Of a stretch of 64,000 nucleotides of DNA, positions 27,848 to 37,007 are shown piece by piece; within the stretch, counting starts at the first letter, position 1, and each line of letters starts with the position of its first letter. The translations under genes were made by a program, and so were the position numbers. Source of the DNA: Mycolicibacillus parakoreensis (lineage in GTDB: Bacteria; Actinomycetota; Actinomycetes; Mycobacteriales; Mycobacteriaceae); NCBI RefSeq assembly GCF_022370835.2, contig NZ_CP092365.1, forward strand, positions 310,001-374,000, given 5' to 3'. Under the pieces are notes generated by a model. That model saw only the letters and a program-made list of their open reading frames with translations. It was not told the origin of the DNA and ran no database searches.

Positions 27848-28702
27848 TCAGAACACGAAGCGCCGCAGCAGCGTGTAGCTCAAGGCGCCGGCCGCCAGGG
27901 CGCTGACCGCCACGGCGGCCGAGGTCGCCACCGCCGCACCCGACGGGGCGGGCAGCCGGTCGCGCAGCGCCACCGGGCGCGAGAACGTCAGCACCGGCCA
28001 GTCGCGGGCGCTGGCCTCCTTGCGCAGCGCCCGGTCGGGGTTGACCGCGGTCGGATGGCCGACGCCCTGCAGCATCGGCAGATCGGTGATCGAATCGGAG
28101 TAGGCGTAGCAGTGCTCGAGCGCGTAGCCCTCGCGGACGGCCAACTCGCGGATCGCCTGGGCCTTGCCCTCCCCGAAGCAGTAGAACTCGATCTCACCGG
28201 TGTACTTGCCGTCCTCGACGACCATCTGGGTGGCCATCGCGTGGGTGGCGCCCAGTGCCCGCGCGATCGGGGCGACGATTTCGGCGCCGGAGGCCGAGAC
28301 CACCACCACGTCGCGGCCGCACAGTTTGTGCCCGGCGATCAGATCCGCCGCCTCGGCGAACACCAGCGGGGTGACGATTTCGTGCAACGTCTCGGCGACG
28401 ATCGCCTTGACCTGCTCCACATCCCAGCCCGCGCACATGTCGGTCAAATGGGAGCGCAGCCGATCGACCTGATCGTGATCGGCACCGGAGACCAGGAACA
28501 GAAACTGCGCATAACTGGACTTCAACACCGCGCGACGGCCGAGTAGCCCCTGGGCGGCGAACGGCTTGTTGAACGCCAAGGCGCTGGATTTGGCGATGAC
28601 GGTTTTGTCCAGGTCGAAGAAGGCGGCCGAGCGGACCCCTCGCTGCGCCGGGGTGAGATCCGGCGTCGGCTGCGGCCTGGTGGCCGGGTCGGAGGCGGTC
28701 AC
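27848..28702 (-). CDS. HAD-superfamily SerB-like phosphatase with membrane anchor (Rv3661-like)
   Basis: 284 residues. HAD motif I is FFDLDKT (D30, D32), motif II VVSASG, motif III/IV GEGKAQAIREL and YSDSITDLPML. A C-terminal hydrophobic helix (AAVAVSALAAGALSYTLL) tethers it to the membrane. Related to phosphoserine and PHOSPHO-type phosphatases (HAD-IB); the substrate is unknown. The GTG at 28702 is chosen because -10 box TATGCT (28714-28709, minus) lies 6 nt upstream and the length matches Rv3661. Confidence 0.92.
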   Translation of the reverse strand: MTASDPATRPQPTPDLTPAQRGVRSAAFFDLDKTVIAKSSALAFNKPFAAQGLLGRRAVLKSSYAQFLFLVSGADHDQVDRLRSHLTDMCAGWDVEQVKAIVAETLHEIVTPLVFAEAADLIAGHKLCGRDVVVVSASGAEIVAPIARALGATHAMATQMVVEDGKYTGEIEFYCFGEGKAQAIRELAVREGYALEHCYAYSDSITDLPMLQGVGHPTAVNPDRALRKEASARDWPVLTFSRPVALRDRLPAPSGAAVATSAAVAVSALAAGALSYTLLRRFVF

Positions 28703-28819
28703 GGCTCCAGCATAAGGGGGCTCACAACCGCCCCCGGAGGCATCCTCGCCGGGGCCCGACGGGTGCTTGGCAACGGCCTCACCGGCCGGCCGACACACCG
28801 GTTTGAAACGCCGTAATAC

Positions 28820-28850
28820 TTGTGTCCACCTGCGCCGCCGTGTGTATAGT
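28820..28850 (+). promoter_or_regulatory. Promoter of 6C RNA
   Basis: TATAGT at 28845-28850 is the strongest -10 box in this intergenic region. TTGTGT at 28820-28825 is a possible -35, with a long 19-bp spacer. It predicts a start near 28857. Confidence 0.65.
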
Positions 28851-28856
28851 GGCCAT

Positions 28857-28953
28857 TACTCGGCTTATGTCCGAGGGTGTATCAGCCCGACCCCCCGGGG
28901 TTGATGCACGACGACCCTCGCCTCCTCCCCCCCTGGCGGGGGTCGTCCCCTTT
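28857..28953 (+). ncRNA. 6C small RNA (B11)
   Basis: About 95 nt with the two C-loop hairpins that define the actinobacterial 6C family. Hairpin 1: ATCAGCCC (28881-28888) pairs with GGGTTGAT around the loop GACCCCCCG. Hairpin 2: GACGACCC (28910-28917) pairs with GGGTCGTC (28940-28947) around a loop containing seven consecutive Cs, and ends in CCCCTTT, a terminator-like tail. Its place beside the Rv3661 and Rv3660c homologues is the same as B11 in M. tuberculosis. The C-rich loops pair with G-rich ribosome-binding sites of target mRNAs. Confidence 0.92.
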
Positions 28954-29038
28954 CTGATCCCTCCACAGTCGGTGATCGTTCCCCCGTGCGGTCGGGGTTG
29001 ACTGGCGCCGGCGGTCGCCCCGACCGCAGGGTGGGCCC

Positions 29039-30115
29039 ATGGCGCGATCGCCCGGGGTGTTGACGGTGTTGGCCGATCCGGTGCTGCGTAACGAGATCGA
29101 GCGCATCGGAGCCGCGATCGGTGTGCGCGTCGTGCACGCCGAGGCGGTCCCGGACCGCCGGGCGTGGTCGGCGGCCGCGGCGGTGATCCTCGATGAGACC
29201 GCCGTGGTCGGTTGTGCCCACGTGACGTCGGTCCCGTTCCCGCGCCGCGCCCATGTGCTCGTGGTCGCCGGCGCCGAGGTGCCGAACACCACCTGGTCGG
29301 CGGCGATCAGCCTTGGCGCCCAACAGGTATTGACCGCACCACTCGATGAGGCGGTGCTGGCCGGTGCGTTGGCCGAGGCGGCGGAGACCGTCGGTGACGA
29401 TCGCCGTGACGGCCGGGTGGCGGCGGTGATCGGCGGGTGTGGCGGGGCGGGTGCCTCGCTGTTCAGCGCGGCGCTGGCGCAGACGGCGTCGACGGCGATG
29501 CTGGTCGACCTCGATCCCTGGAGCGGTGGGCTCGATCTGCTGATGGCCGACGATCTTCATGACCAGATATGTTGGCCCGAGCTGCATCTGGAAGGTGGAC
29601 GACTGGCGTGGTCGACGGTGCGCGAGGCCCTGCCGACCCGGTGCGGGGCCGTGGTGCTCTCCTCGGCGCGGTACAGCCATGAGCTGAACGCCGGCGCGGT
29701 CGAGGCGGTGCTCGACGCCGGTCGACGCGGGGGTGCCACGGTCATCTGCGACCTGCCGAGGCGGCTCACCGACGCGGCCGAGACCGCCCTGGGCGCAGCT
29801 GATCTGGTTACGGTGATCACCCGTTGCGACGTGCGGGCCGCGGCCGCCACCGCCGCCCTTCTCCCGGTGTTGGCCGCCCGCAACCCCAATGTCGGTCTGG
29901 TGGTGCGCGGCCCGGCCCCCGGGGGACTGCGCGCCACCCAGATCGCCGAGATCACAGCCGTGCCCGTGCTCGCCGCGATGCGCGCCGAGCCCCGGCTGGT
30001 CGGACGCGTCGAGTACGGGCGGCTGCGGCTGCGCCGCAACGCCCGCATCGCGGCCGCGGCGCGTCGGGTGCTGGCGATGCTCGAGACCGCAGGACCCGGG
30101 GGGCGGGTGGAGTGA
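29039..30115 (+). CDS. TadZ/CpaE-like septum-site/pilus-localising protein (Rv3660c, Ssd)
   Basis: 358 residues. N-terminal receiver-like domain (about 1-115), then a MinD/ParA-type ATPase fold with a degenerate P-loop (VIGGCGGAGASLF: no Lys-Thr), switch-like VDLDPWSGGLDLLMA and ICDLPRRLTDAAETAL. In tad loci such proteins position the secretion machine at the pole; in M. tuberculosis the homologue was described as a septum-site determinant. The degenerate Walker A suggests weak or no ATP hydrolysis. Its stop overlaps the tadA start by 4 nt. Confidence 0.92.
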   Translation: MARSPGVLTVLADPVLRNEIERIGAAIGVRVVHAEAVPDRRAWSAAAAVILDETAVVGCAHVTSVPFPRRAHVLVVAGAEVPNTTWSAAISLGAQQVLTAPLDEAVLAGALAEAAETVGDDRRDGRVAAVIGGCGGAGASLFSAALAQTASTAMLVDLDPWSGGLDLLMADDLHDQICWPELHLEGGRLAWSTVREALPTRCGAVVLSSARYSHELNAGAVEAVLDAGRRGGATVICDLPRRLTDAAETALGAADLVTVITRCDVRAAAATAALLPVLAARNPNVGLVVRGPAPGGLRATQIAEITAVPVLAAMRAEPRLVGRVEYGRLRLRRNARIAAAARRVLAMLETAGPGGRVE

Positions 30116-31287
30116 CCGACAGCCTGCTCGATCGGGTTCGCGAGCGCCTGGCCGCCCAGCGTGCACCGCTGCGCCCGGCCGCGGTGGCCGCGGCACTACG
30201 CGCCGAATCCGGTGGAGTGCTGGGCGATACCGAGGCGCTGGCGGGGATGCGGGCGCTGCAGACCGAACTGTGCGGGGCCGGCGTCTTGGATCCGTTGCTG
30301 CGGGCCGCGGGGGTCACCGATGTGTTGGTCACCGCCCCGGACGAGGTCTGGGTCGACGACGGCGAGGGGCTGCGGCGCACCGCGGTGCGGTTCTGCGACG
30401 AGGCGGCGGTGCGCCGGTTGGCCCAGCGGCTGGCCCTGGCCGCCGGCCGCCGTCTCGATGACGCGCAGCCCTGGGTCGATGGTCAGCTCACGGGTCTGGC
30501 CGGGCCCGGCGTCACGGTGCGGGTGCACGCGATCCTGCCGCCGGTGGTGGCCGGGGGGACGTGCCTGTCGCTGCGGGTACTGCGGGCGGCCGACCAGGAT
30601 CTGGCCGCGCTCATCGCCGCCGGGGCCATCGGGGGCGCGGCGGTGCCGCTGATCGAGGCGATCCTGGCCGCCCGGGCCGCGTTTTTGATCTCCGGCGGCA
30701 CCGGCGCGGGCAAAACCACCCTGCTGGCGGCGCTTTTGGGCTCGGTCGCCCCGACCGAACGCATCGTCTGCGTCGAGGACGCCCCCGAGCTGGCTCCGGC
30801 GCACCCGCATCTGGTCAGGCTGGTGGCGCGCTGTCCCAACGTCGAGGGGGTCGGCGAGGTGAGCGTGCGTCAGCTGGTCCGTCAGGCGCTGCGGATGCGC
30901 CCGGACCGGATCGTGGTCGGCGAGGTGCGCGGGGCCGAGGTCGTCGATCTGCTCACCGCGCTGAACACCGGCCACGACGGCGGCGCGGGCACGGTGCACG
31001 CCAACAGCGCGACCGAGGTGCCGGCCCGGCTGGAGGCGCTCGGGGCGCTCGGCGGGTTGGGCCGCGGCGCCCTGCACAGCCAGCTCGCCGCGGCGGTGCG
31101 GGTGCTGTTTCACGTGGGCCGCGACCGGTCCGGCCGGCGCCGCCTGGAGGAGGTCGCGGTACTGCACCGCGGCGCCGGCGAGCGGGTCGGGGTGCGCACC
31201 GTGTGGCATGCCGACCGCCCGGTGCCCGCCGCGACCACCGCGCTGCCCCCGCAGCTGGGGGCGGTGCTCAACGGGGGCGGGCCGTGA
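30112..31287 (+). CDS. tadA: Tad pilus secretion ATPase TadA (CpaF-like)
   Basis: 391 residues. N-terminal domain, then a type II/IV secretion ATPase with Walker [13 protein letters not shown] (about 192-202), Asp box [11 protein letters not shown], Walker [14 protein letters not shown] and His box GTVHAN. It is the hexameric cytoplasmic motor that assembles and retracts Flp pili. GTG start overlaps the preceding stop (GTGA), and its own stop overlaps tadB in the same way. Confidence 0.95.
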   Translation: MTDSLLDRVRERLAAQRAPLRPAAVAAALRAESGGVLGDTEALAGMRALQTELCGAGVLDPLLRAAGVTDVLVTAPDEVWVDDGEGLRRTAVRFCDEAAVRRLAQRLALAAGRRLDDAQPWVDGQLTGLAGPGVTVRVHAILPPVVAGGTCLSLRVLRAADQDLAALIAAGAIGGAAVPLIEAILAARAAFLISGGTGAGKTTLLAALLGSVAPTERIVCVEDAPELAPAHPHLVRLVARCPNVEGVGEVSVRQLVRQALRMRPDRIVVGEVRGAEVVDLLTALNTGHDGGAGTVHANSATEVPARLEALGALGGLGRGALHSQLAAAVRVLFHVGRDRSGRRRLEEVAVLHRGAGERVGVRTVWHADRPVPAATTALPPQLGAVLNGGGP

Positions 31288-32081
31288 GCGCCGGGGCGCT
31301 CGCCGCGCTCGCCCTCGCCGGCGCCACGGTGCTCGCCCCGGCGCGCCCCGGCCGAGGCCTCGGCGCCAGCGCACCGCGGCGGCGGGTGTCGCCCGGCTCG
31401 GCGGTGGCCGCCGGCGGGGGGATCGCCGTCGCCGGTGCGGCGCTGCTGGTTCCGGCCACGGTGCTGGTCGCGCTGGCGGTGCTGGCCGGGGCCGGTGCAC
31501 TGCGGTGGCGCGCCGCCCGCCGGGCGCACCGCGACGGCGCGGCGCGCCGCGCCCTGGAGGCGGCGCTGGAGGCGCTGGTCGCCGAGTTGCGCATCGGCGC
31601 CGAACCCGTCGCCGCGCTGGCGGTGGCCGCCGCCGACGCCGAGCCCGGCGCGGTGCGGCAGGGCCTGCGGTCGGTGGCCGCCGGCGCGCGGCTCGGCACC
31701 GATGTGGGCGCCGCGCTGCGGCGCCTGCCGAGTCCACCGGTGCTGGCGCCCTACTGGCAGCGCATGGCCACCTGCTGGCGGGTGGCCCACGAGCACGGGG
31801 TGGCGATCGCGCCGCTGCTGCGCGCCACCCAACGTGACCTCGCCGCGCGGCAACGCCACGCCGATCAGGTGCGGGCGGCGCTGGCCGGGACCCGGGCCAC
31901 CGCCGCGATCCTGGCGCTGCTGCCGGCGCTCGGCGTGGCGCTCGGTGAGCTCATCGGGGCCCAGCCGCTGCGGTTCCTGCTCGGCGGCGGGTCCGGCGGC
32001 GTGGTGCTGGTGGTCGGGGTGGGCCTGGTCTTGCTCGGTGTGGCGTGGTCGGACCGCCTCGTCGCCGGAGTGCTGGCGTGA
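31284..32081 (+). CDS. tadB: Tad pilus inner-membrane platform protein TadB
   Basis: 265 residues. TM segments at both ends (LLVPATVLVALAVLAGAGAL near 45-65; AAILALLPALGVALGELIGA and VVLVVGVGLVLLGVAW at the C-terminus) flank a GspF/T2SF domain (RALEAALEALVAELRIGAEPVAAL, YWQRMATCWRVAHEHGVAIAPLL). Forms the membrane platform with TadC. GTG start overlaps tadA by 4 nt and its stop overlaps tadC by 4 nt. Confidence 0.93.
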   Translation: MSAGALAALALAGATVLAPARPGRGLGASAPRRRVSPGSAVAAGGGIAVAGAALLVPATVLVALAVLAGAGALRWRAARRAHRDGAARRALEAALEALVAELRIGAEPVAALAVAAADAEPGAVRQGLRSVAAGARLGTDVGAALRRLPSPPVLAPYWQRMATCWRVAHEHGVAIAPLLRATQRDLAARQRHADQVRAALAGTRATAAILALLPALGVALGELIGAQPLRFLLGGGSGGVVLVVGVGLVLLGVAWSDRLVAGVLA

Positions 32082-32653
32082 CCGCCGCGGTGCTGGTGGC
32101 GCTCGCGGTGCTGATCACCGGCCCGCGGCCCGCGCGGCGGGTCCGCCCGCGCACCGCGGCGGGTGCGGCCGGTGCCCGGCCGTTGCGCCGCCGCACCGAC
32201 CCGCACGCCGTGGCGGCCGCCCTCGACCTGCTGGCGGTGTGCCTGTCGGCCGGTCTGCCGGTGTCGGCGGCGGCGACCGCGGCGGCCGGCGGCGCCCCCG
32301 AGAAGCTGGCCCGCCCGCTGCGCCGGGCCGCCGACCTGCTGGCCCTCGGCGCCGACCCGGGGAGCGCGTGGACCCGGCAGGCCGCCGATCCCGCCGATGC
32401 CCACCTCGATGCGCTGCTGCGGATGGCGCGACGGTCGGCCGAGTCGGGCACCGCACTGGCTTCCGGGGTCGCCGAACTGGCCGCGCAGTGCCGCCGCGAC
32501 GCGTTGCACGCCGCGACCGCCGCGGCCGAGCGGGCCGGCGTGCTCATCGCCGCACCGCTGGGCCTGTGTTTCCTGCCGGCGTTTGTCTGCCTGGGCATCG
32601 TGCCGGTGATCGCGGGGCTGGCCGGCACCGTGTTGGGGCCGGGGCTGTTATGA
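32078..32653 (+). CDS. tadC: Tad pilus inner-membrane platform protein TadC
   Basis: 191 residues with a short T2SF domain (AVAAALDLLAVCLSAGLPVSAAATAAA, DALLRMARRSAESGTALASG) and C-terminal TM helices (GVLIAAPLGLCFLPAFVCLGIVPVIAGLAG). Second half of the TadB/TadC platform. 4-nt overlap with tadB. Confidence 0.92.
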   Translation: MTAAVLVALAVLITGPRPARRVRPRTAAGAAGARPLRRRTDPHAVAAALDLLAVCLSAGLPVSAAATAAAGGAPEKLARPLRRAADLLALGADPGSAWTRQAADPADAHLDALLRMARRSAESGTALASGVAELAAQCRRDALHAATAAAERAGVLIAAPLGLCFLPAFVCLGIVPVIAGLAGTVLGPGLL

Positions 32654-32692
32654 CCCCCGTCGGGGGGAGCGTTGTCGAAGAAAGGGAGAACC

Positions 32693-32890
32693 ATGACCAT
32701 CATCGAGACCCTGCGGACGCGGCTGCTGATGGCCGCCGCCGACGAGACCGGAATGTCGACGGTCGAATACGCCATCGGCACCGTCGCCGCGGCCGCCTTC
32801 GGGGCCATCCTCTACACCGTGGTCACCGGCGACTCGGTGGTCGCGGCGTTGACCCGGGTCATCGGGCGCGCGTTGAACACTCGGGTCTAA
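32693..32890 (+). CDS. Flp-type pilin (DUF4244, Rv3656c-like)
   Basis: 65 residues with the type IV prepilin signature. A basic leader ends at G20, then MSTVEYAIG places E25 at position +5 of the mature protein, followed by a single hydrophobic helix (TVAAAAFGAILYTVVTG). A prepilin peptidase would cut after G20, giving a mature pilin of 45 residues. An AAAGGGAG site directly before the ATG at 32693 sets the start and is the strongest Shine-Dalgarno in the operon, fitting the major structural subunit. Confidence 0.92.
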   Translation: MTIIETLRTRLLMAAADETGMSTVEYAIGTVAAAAFGAILYTVVTGDSVVAALTRVIGRALNTRV

Positions 32891-32895
32891 CGAGG

Positions 32896-33222
32896 CTGCT
32901 CGGTGACGCCGACGGCTCCAGCACCGTCGAGGCGGCGTTGGCGATCGCCGCCCTGGTCTCGGTGCTGCTGGTCTGTCTGGCCGGTCTGGCCGCGGTGGGG
33001 CTGCAACTGCGCTGCATCGACGCCGCTCGGGAGGCGGCGCGGTTGGCCGCGCGAGGTGACCGGACGACGGCGGTGGCGGTGGCCGGGCGGATCGCCCCGC
33101 AGGGGGCGAGCGTGCACCTGCGCCGCGACGGGTCCCTGTACATCGCCACCGTCACCGTTCATCCGACCATGCTTGCGGCGCTGCCGGTTTCGGCGACCGG
33201 TGTTGCGGCGGCGGAGTCGTGA
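32896..33222 (+). CDS. TadE-like minor pilin (Rv3655c-like), start codon unclear
   Basis: About 108 residues. DADGSSTVEAALAIAALVSVLLVCLAGLAA is the TadE pseudopilin signature (glutamate at the start of the TM helix), followed by RCIDAAREAARLAARGD. No ATG, GTG or TTG occurs in frame between the preceding pilin and this motif; CTG at 32896 is the nearest possible start, right after the pilin stop at 32890. Translation may initiate at a rare codon or by coupling. The first TTG inside the frame would remove the conserved glutamate. Confidence 0.75.
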   Translation: MLGDADGSSTVEAALAIAALVSVLLVCLAGLAAVGLQLRCIDAAREAARLAARGDRTTAVAVAGRIAPQGASVHLRRDGSLYIATVTVHPTMLAALPVSATGVAAAES

Positions 33223-33577
33223 GAGTGATCGGGGCTCGGCCACCGTGTTGGGGGCGCTGCTGGTGGCGTTGCTGCTGGCGGTGACCGTCGGTGGCGCCGA
33301 GTTGGGCGCGGTGCTGGTGGCGCGTCACCGGGCACAGTCGGCGGCCGATCTGGCCGCGCTGGCCGCAGCGGCGCGACTGCCGGCCGGACCGGACCGGGCC
33401 TGTGCCCGAGCCCGCGATCTCGCACACCGGATGGGTCTGACCGAGATCGACTGTGTGGTCGAAAAACTCGACGTGGTGGTGACGGTGTCGGTGGCCCTGC
33501 CGGCGGGAGCGGTCGGCCTGCGCGCCCCGGTGCGGGCGGCCGCGCGCGCCGGGCCGGTGACGGGGTGGCCCCGGTGA
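33200..33577 (+). CDS. TadE/TadG-like pilus-associated membrane protein (Rv3654c-like)
   Basis: About 125 residues from the GTG at 33200, overlapping tadE by 23 nt. DRGSATVLGALLVALLLAVTVGGAELGAVLVARHRAQSAADLAALAAAA is the TadE-like membrane start with the QSAADLAALAAA motif of flp pilus TadG-type proteins (Rv3654c family). A later GTG at 33245 is an alternative start but would lose the charged cap of the helix. Last gene of the seven-gene tad operon. Confidence 0.8.
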   Translation: MLRRRSRESDRGSATVLGALLVALLLAVTVGGAELGAVLVARHRAQSAADLAALAAAARLPAGPDRACARARDLAHRMGLTEIDCVVEKLDVVVTVSVALPAGAVGLRAPVRAAARAGPVTGWPR

Positions 33578-33592
33578 GTGCCCGGCGCGCCG

Positions 33593-34609
33593 TCAGCGCA
33601 GACCCGCGTCGGCGAGCTCGGCGTCGGTGGGCAACCGCAGCGCCACCAGTCCCATCGGCTCGTCGTCCTCCAACTCGATGCGGTTGACCGTGACGTGCAA
33701 CGGAACCCAGTCGTCGTCGACGCGGCGCAGCCGCAGCACCCGCGAGGTCGGACCGTGTTCGAACTCGGCGCGCATCGCCTCCATCAGCGGTGCGTCGTCG
33801 GGGTGCACCCGCTGCTCGCCGAGATCCCCGGAGCGCCAGTCGTAAAACGGGCACGGCTCGTCGAGCCAGCGCAGCAGCGTCCAGGTGTCCAGGTCGACCA
33901 GTGCGCGATGCACCCCCGGCTGAGCCAGGGCGTCGAGCACCCGCTGGGCCAGCTGATCGGGCGCCAGGATCTCCTCCTCGAGCTGTCCGCGCCAGTTCAT
34001 GCCCCGGGCCACCAGGTGGTCGGCGCCCTCGGGGGTGGGCTCCAGGCTGATGCGCGCCACGAACGCCACCCGGATCGGGGCGTCCTGCCAGTCGGTGACG
34101 TCCCAGCTGCTGCACAGCGCCTGGCCGGGCTCGGCCTTGATCGCCAACGCCACCACCTGCGCCTCGTTGTGGGTCAGTTCACGTGCGGGCAGCTCGTCGG
34201 CGAACGCGCGTTCGTGGATGCCCTCGGCGTGGAGGTTCCTGCCGGCGTTGACCAGCGACTCGCGGGTGTCGATCGCGGTGTGGGAGGTCAGATCCCATTT
34301 CAGCGCCCCGGGGTACTGCCGCTCGGGAGGTTCGGCCGAGGCCGGTCCCACCCACACCTGGACCCCGTGCACCCGTCCGTCGGGCATCTTCACCGGTTCG
34401 GTGCGGATGACCCGACCGTGTTTGGGGGTGATGGAGGCCAGCGATTCACCGCTTTGCACCGTCTCGGTGATCGCGGTCTGGAGGGCCGCACGATACGGGC
34501 TGCGCCGCAGAAACGTGGCCAGCGGAACCAGATCCTGCAGCTTCGCCCCCTGGGCGACCACGGTGGGTTCCTCGCTCAGTGTCTCCACGAGCAACCAGTC
34601 GTGGCCCAT
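33593..34609 (-). CDS. Conserved protein with PAS/GAF-like domains (Rv3651-like)
   Basis: 338 residues, soluble. Orthologue of Rv3651, whose structure is described as tandem PAS-GAF-PAS folds. Visible are an N-terminal part with GVQVWVGP, a central alpha/beta region (AQVVALAIKAEPGQALCSSWDV), and a C-terminal PAS-type segment (VHPDDAPLMEAMRAEFEHGPTSRVLRLRRVDDDWVPLHV). No effector domain or catalytic motif, so it is likely a sensory or adaptor protein. Separated by 4 bp from the helicase stop on the same strand, and convergent with the tad operon. Confidence 0.88.
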   Translation of the reverse strand: MGHDWLLVETLSEEPTVVAQGAKLQDLVPLATFLRRSPYRAALQTAITETVQSGESLASITPKHGRVIRTEPVKMPDGRVHGVQVWVGPASAEPPERQYPGALKWDLTSHTAIDTRESLVNAGRNLHAEGIHERAFADELPARELTHNEAQVVALAIKAEPGQALCSSWDVTDWQDAPIRVAFVARISLEPTPEGADHLVARGMNWRGQLEEEILAPDQLAQRVLDALAQPGVHRALVDLDTWTLLRWLDEPCPFYDWRSGDLGEQRVHPDDAPLMEAMRAEFEHGPTSRVLRLRRVDDDWVPLHVTVNRIELEDDEPMGLVALRLPTDAELADAGLR

Positions 34610-34613
34610 GGCG

Positions 34614-37007
34614 CTACTGTACCGACCGATGTCGCGCCGGGCGGGGCGCCGGGCCCGCCGCGGCGCCCAATTCGGCCAGGACCCGCCGCAGCACCGTCAC
34701 CGCCCCCGCCTTGTCGAGGGGATCGTTGCCGTTGCCGCATTTGGGCGACTGCACGCACGAGGGGCACCCGCGCGGGCACTCGCACGCCGCGATCGCGTCG
34801 GCGGTCGCCGACAACCAGGTGTGGGCCTGCCGGAAGCCCTGCTCGGCGAAGCCGGCGCCGCCGGGATGGCCGTCGTAGACGAAGACGGTGGGCAGCCCGG
34901 TGTCCGGTCCGACGGCGGTCGACAGCCCGCCGATGTCGCCGCGGTCACAGCTGGCCACCAGCGGCAGCAACCCGATCGCGGCGTGCTCGGCGGCGTGCAA
35001 CGCCCCCGGCACCGCCCGCGCGTCCAGGCCGGCCTCGGCCAGGGCGGCCTCGGTGACCGTGTACATCACCGCGACGGTGTCGAGGGTCTGCGCCGGCATG
35101 TCCAGGTCGGTGAAATCGATCACCTCCCCGCCGGGCCGGCGCCGCAGATACCCGGTCACCTGCTCGGTGACGTCGACGGGGACCAGCCCGACGGTGACCG
35201 GCCCGAACTCGCGGCGATCGCCGGGACCGGTCACGGTGATCTCGGTGATCTGGCGGGCGTGGGTGCTGTAGTCGGGGTCCTCGGCGTGGACGAACGCCAT
35301 CCCCGGCGGCTCGCCGTGCGGACCGGGATGCTGCAGGCTGTCGACGACGTAGCTCTGCCCCTGATGCAGGTAGACCGCGCCGGGATGCACGCTCAGTGCG
35401 GCCTGGCCGGCGCCGACACCGCCGAGTAGGCGGCCGGTGTCGGCCTCCACGATCAGCACCTCCCCGCCGGTGTCGCCGCGGATGTTCACCGCCGGATGCG
35501 GGTCTTGGCCCGGCGCCGGGAAATACCGGTCGCCCCGTCGGCGCAGCACCCCGTCGGCGACCAGCCGTTCGGCGGTCTGCTGCGCCCCCCAGGCGTGCAC
35601 CTCGGCGGTCTTTAACGGCAGTTCGGTTGCCGCGCAGTGCAGCTGGGGAGCCAGAACATACGGGTTGGCGTGGTCGACGACGACCCGTTCGATGGCTTTG
35701 TCCAGCAACGCCTCCGGATGGTGCACCAGGTAGGTGTCCAAGGGGTCGTCGCGGGCGACCAACACGATCAGCGCCCCCTGGCCGCGCCGGCCCGACCGGC
35801 CGGCCTGCTGCCAGAACGAGGTGATGGTGCCGGGAAAACCGGCCAACACCACCGCGTCCAGTCCGGCGATGTCGATGCCCAACTCCAGCGCGTTGGTGGC
35901 CGCCAGCCCGCGCAACCGGCCGTCGGCCAGGGCCCGCTCCAACCCTCGGCGGTCCTCGGCGAGGTACCCGGCCCGATACGACGCGACCGCCGCGGCCAGC
36001 GCGGGGGCGATCTCGGCCAACCGGGTCCGCGCCCCGAGCGCGGTGAGTTCCGCGCCGCGCCGGGAGCGCACGAACGTCAGCGTCGAGGCCCCCTCGACGA
36101 TCAGATCGGCCATCACCCGGGCGGCCTCGGCGCCGGCGGACCGGCGCACGGGGGCGCCGTTCTCCCCGGCCGGCGCGGCGCCGAGGGCCGGCTCCCACAG
36201 CGCGACCGTGCGCGCCCCCTGCGGGGAGCCGTCGGTGGTGACCTCGGTGACCGGCACGCCGATCAAATCGGTGGCGGTGCGGCCGGGTTCGGCGGTGGTG
36301 GCGCTGGCGAAGATCACCGTCGGCGCCCCCCGGGCGGCCCCGGCGCCGGCGTAGCGGGCGCACAGCCGCAGCAGCCGCCGCAGCACCAGCGCCACGTGGG
36401 ACCCGAAAATTCCGCGGTAGTAGTGGCATTCGTCGACGATGACGAACCGCAGATGCCGCAGGAACACCGCCCAGCGGGCATGGTTGCGCAGCAGCGTCAG
36501 ATGCACCATGTCCGGGTTGGAGAACAGCCACCGGGAGTGCTCCCGGGCGAACCGGCGTACCTGCTGCGGGCTGTCGCCGTCGTAGCCGGTCGGGGCCACC
36601 GTGTCGGCCAGACCCGGCACCGCGGCGCACAGCCGTTGGGCGGCCCGCAGCTGGTCGTGGCCGAGTGCCTTGGTCGGGGACAGATACAGCACCCGGGCCC
36701 GCGGGTCGGCGGCGACCGCGTTGAGCGCGGGCAGCTGGTAGGCCAGCGACTTGCCCGACGCGGTCCCGGTCGCGAGCACCACGTGGCGGCCGCGGTGGGC
36801 CAGCTCGGCGGTGGTGACCTGGTGCGACCACGGCAGGGCGATCCCGTGGTCGGTGAACGCGCGGCGCACCGCGGGGCGCACCCAGTCGGGCCAGGCGCCG
36901 ACGCTGCCCGCCCGGGCGGGCAGCTCGGCGACGTGACGCAGCGGGTCCTCCCCGGCGGGGACCCCGGCCAGGGCGGCGCCGAGCAGCGCCGCGCCGAAAC
37001 TCGTCAT
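34614..37007 (-). CDS. DEAD/DEAH helicase with DUF1998 domain (Rv3649; SftH/Hrq1/MrfA clade)
   Basis: 797 residues. Superfamily 2 core: Walker A ATGTASGKSLAY, VDECHYY, SATTAEP, and domain 2 with LAATNALELGIDI and QQAGRSGRRG. The C-terminal DUF1998 region ends with clustered cysteines (CECPRGCPSC and a further Cys at PKCGNGN) that should bind zinc. This architecture defines 3'-5' DNA translocases of the SftH/Hrq1/MrfA group, which act in DNA damage repair, including crosslinks. The ATG at 37007 was chosen over longer in-frame extension, giving near Rv3649 length. Divergent from cspA. Confidence 0.93.
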   Translation of the reverse strand: MTSFGAALLGAALAGVPAGEDPLRHVAELPARAGSVGAWPDWVRPAVRRAFTDHGIALPWSHQVTTAELAHRGRHVVLATGTASGKSLAYQLPALNAVAADPRARVLYLSPTKALGHDQLRAAQRLCAAVPGLADTVAPTGYDGDSPQQVRRFAREHSRWLFSNPDMVHLTLLRNHARWAVFLRHLRFVIVDECHYYRGIFGSHVALVLRRLLRLCARYAGAGAARGAPTVIFASATTAEPGRTATDLIGVPVTEVTTDGSPQGARTVALWEPALGAAPAGENGAPVRRSAGAEAARVMADLIVEGASTLTFVRSRRGAELTALGARTRLAEIAPALAAAVASYRAGYLAEDRRGLERALADGRLRGLAATNALELGIDIAGLDAVVLAGFPGTITSFWQQAGRSGRRGQGALIVLVARDDPLDTYLVHHPEALLDKAIERVVVDHANPYVLAPQLHCAATELPLKTAEVHAWGAQQTAERLVADGVLRRRGDRYFPAPGQDPHPAVNIRGDTGGEVLIVEADTGRLLGGVGAGQAALSVHPGAVYLHQGQSYVVDSLQHPGPHGEPPGMAFVHAEDPDYSTHARQITEITVTGPGDRREFGPVTVGLVPVDVTEQVTGYLRRRPGGEVIDFTDLDMPAQTLDTVAVMYTVTEAALAEAGLDARAVPGALHAAEHAAIGLLPLVASCDRGDIGGLSTAVGPDTGLPTVFVYDGHPGGAGFAEQGFRQAHTWLSATADAIAACECPRGCPSCVQSPKCGNGNDPLDKAGAVTVLRRVLAELGAAAGPAPRPARHRSVQ

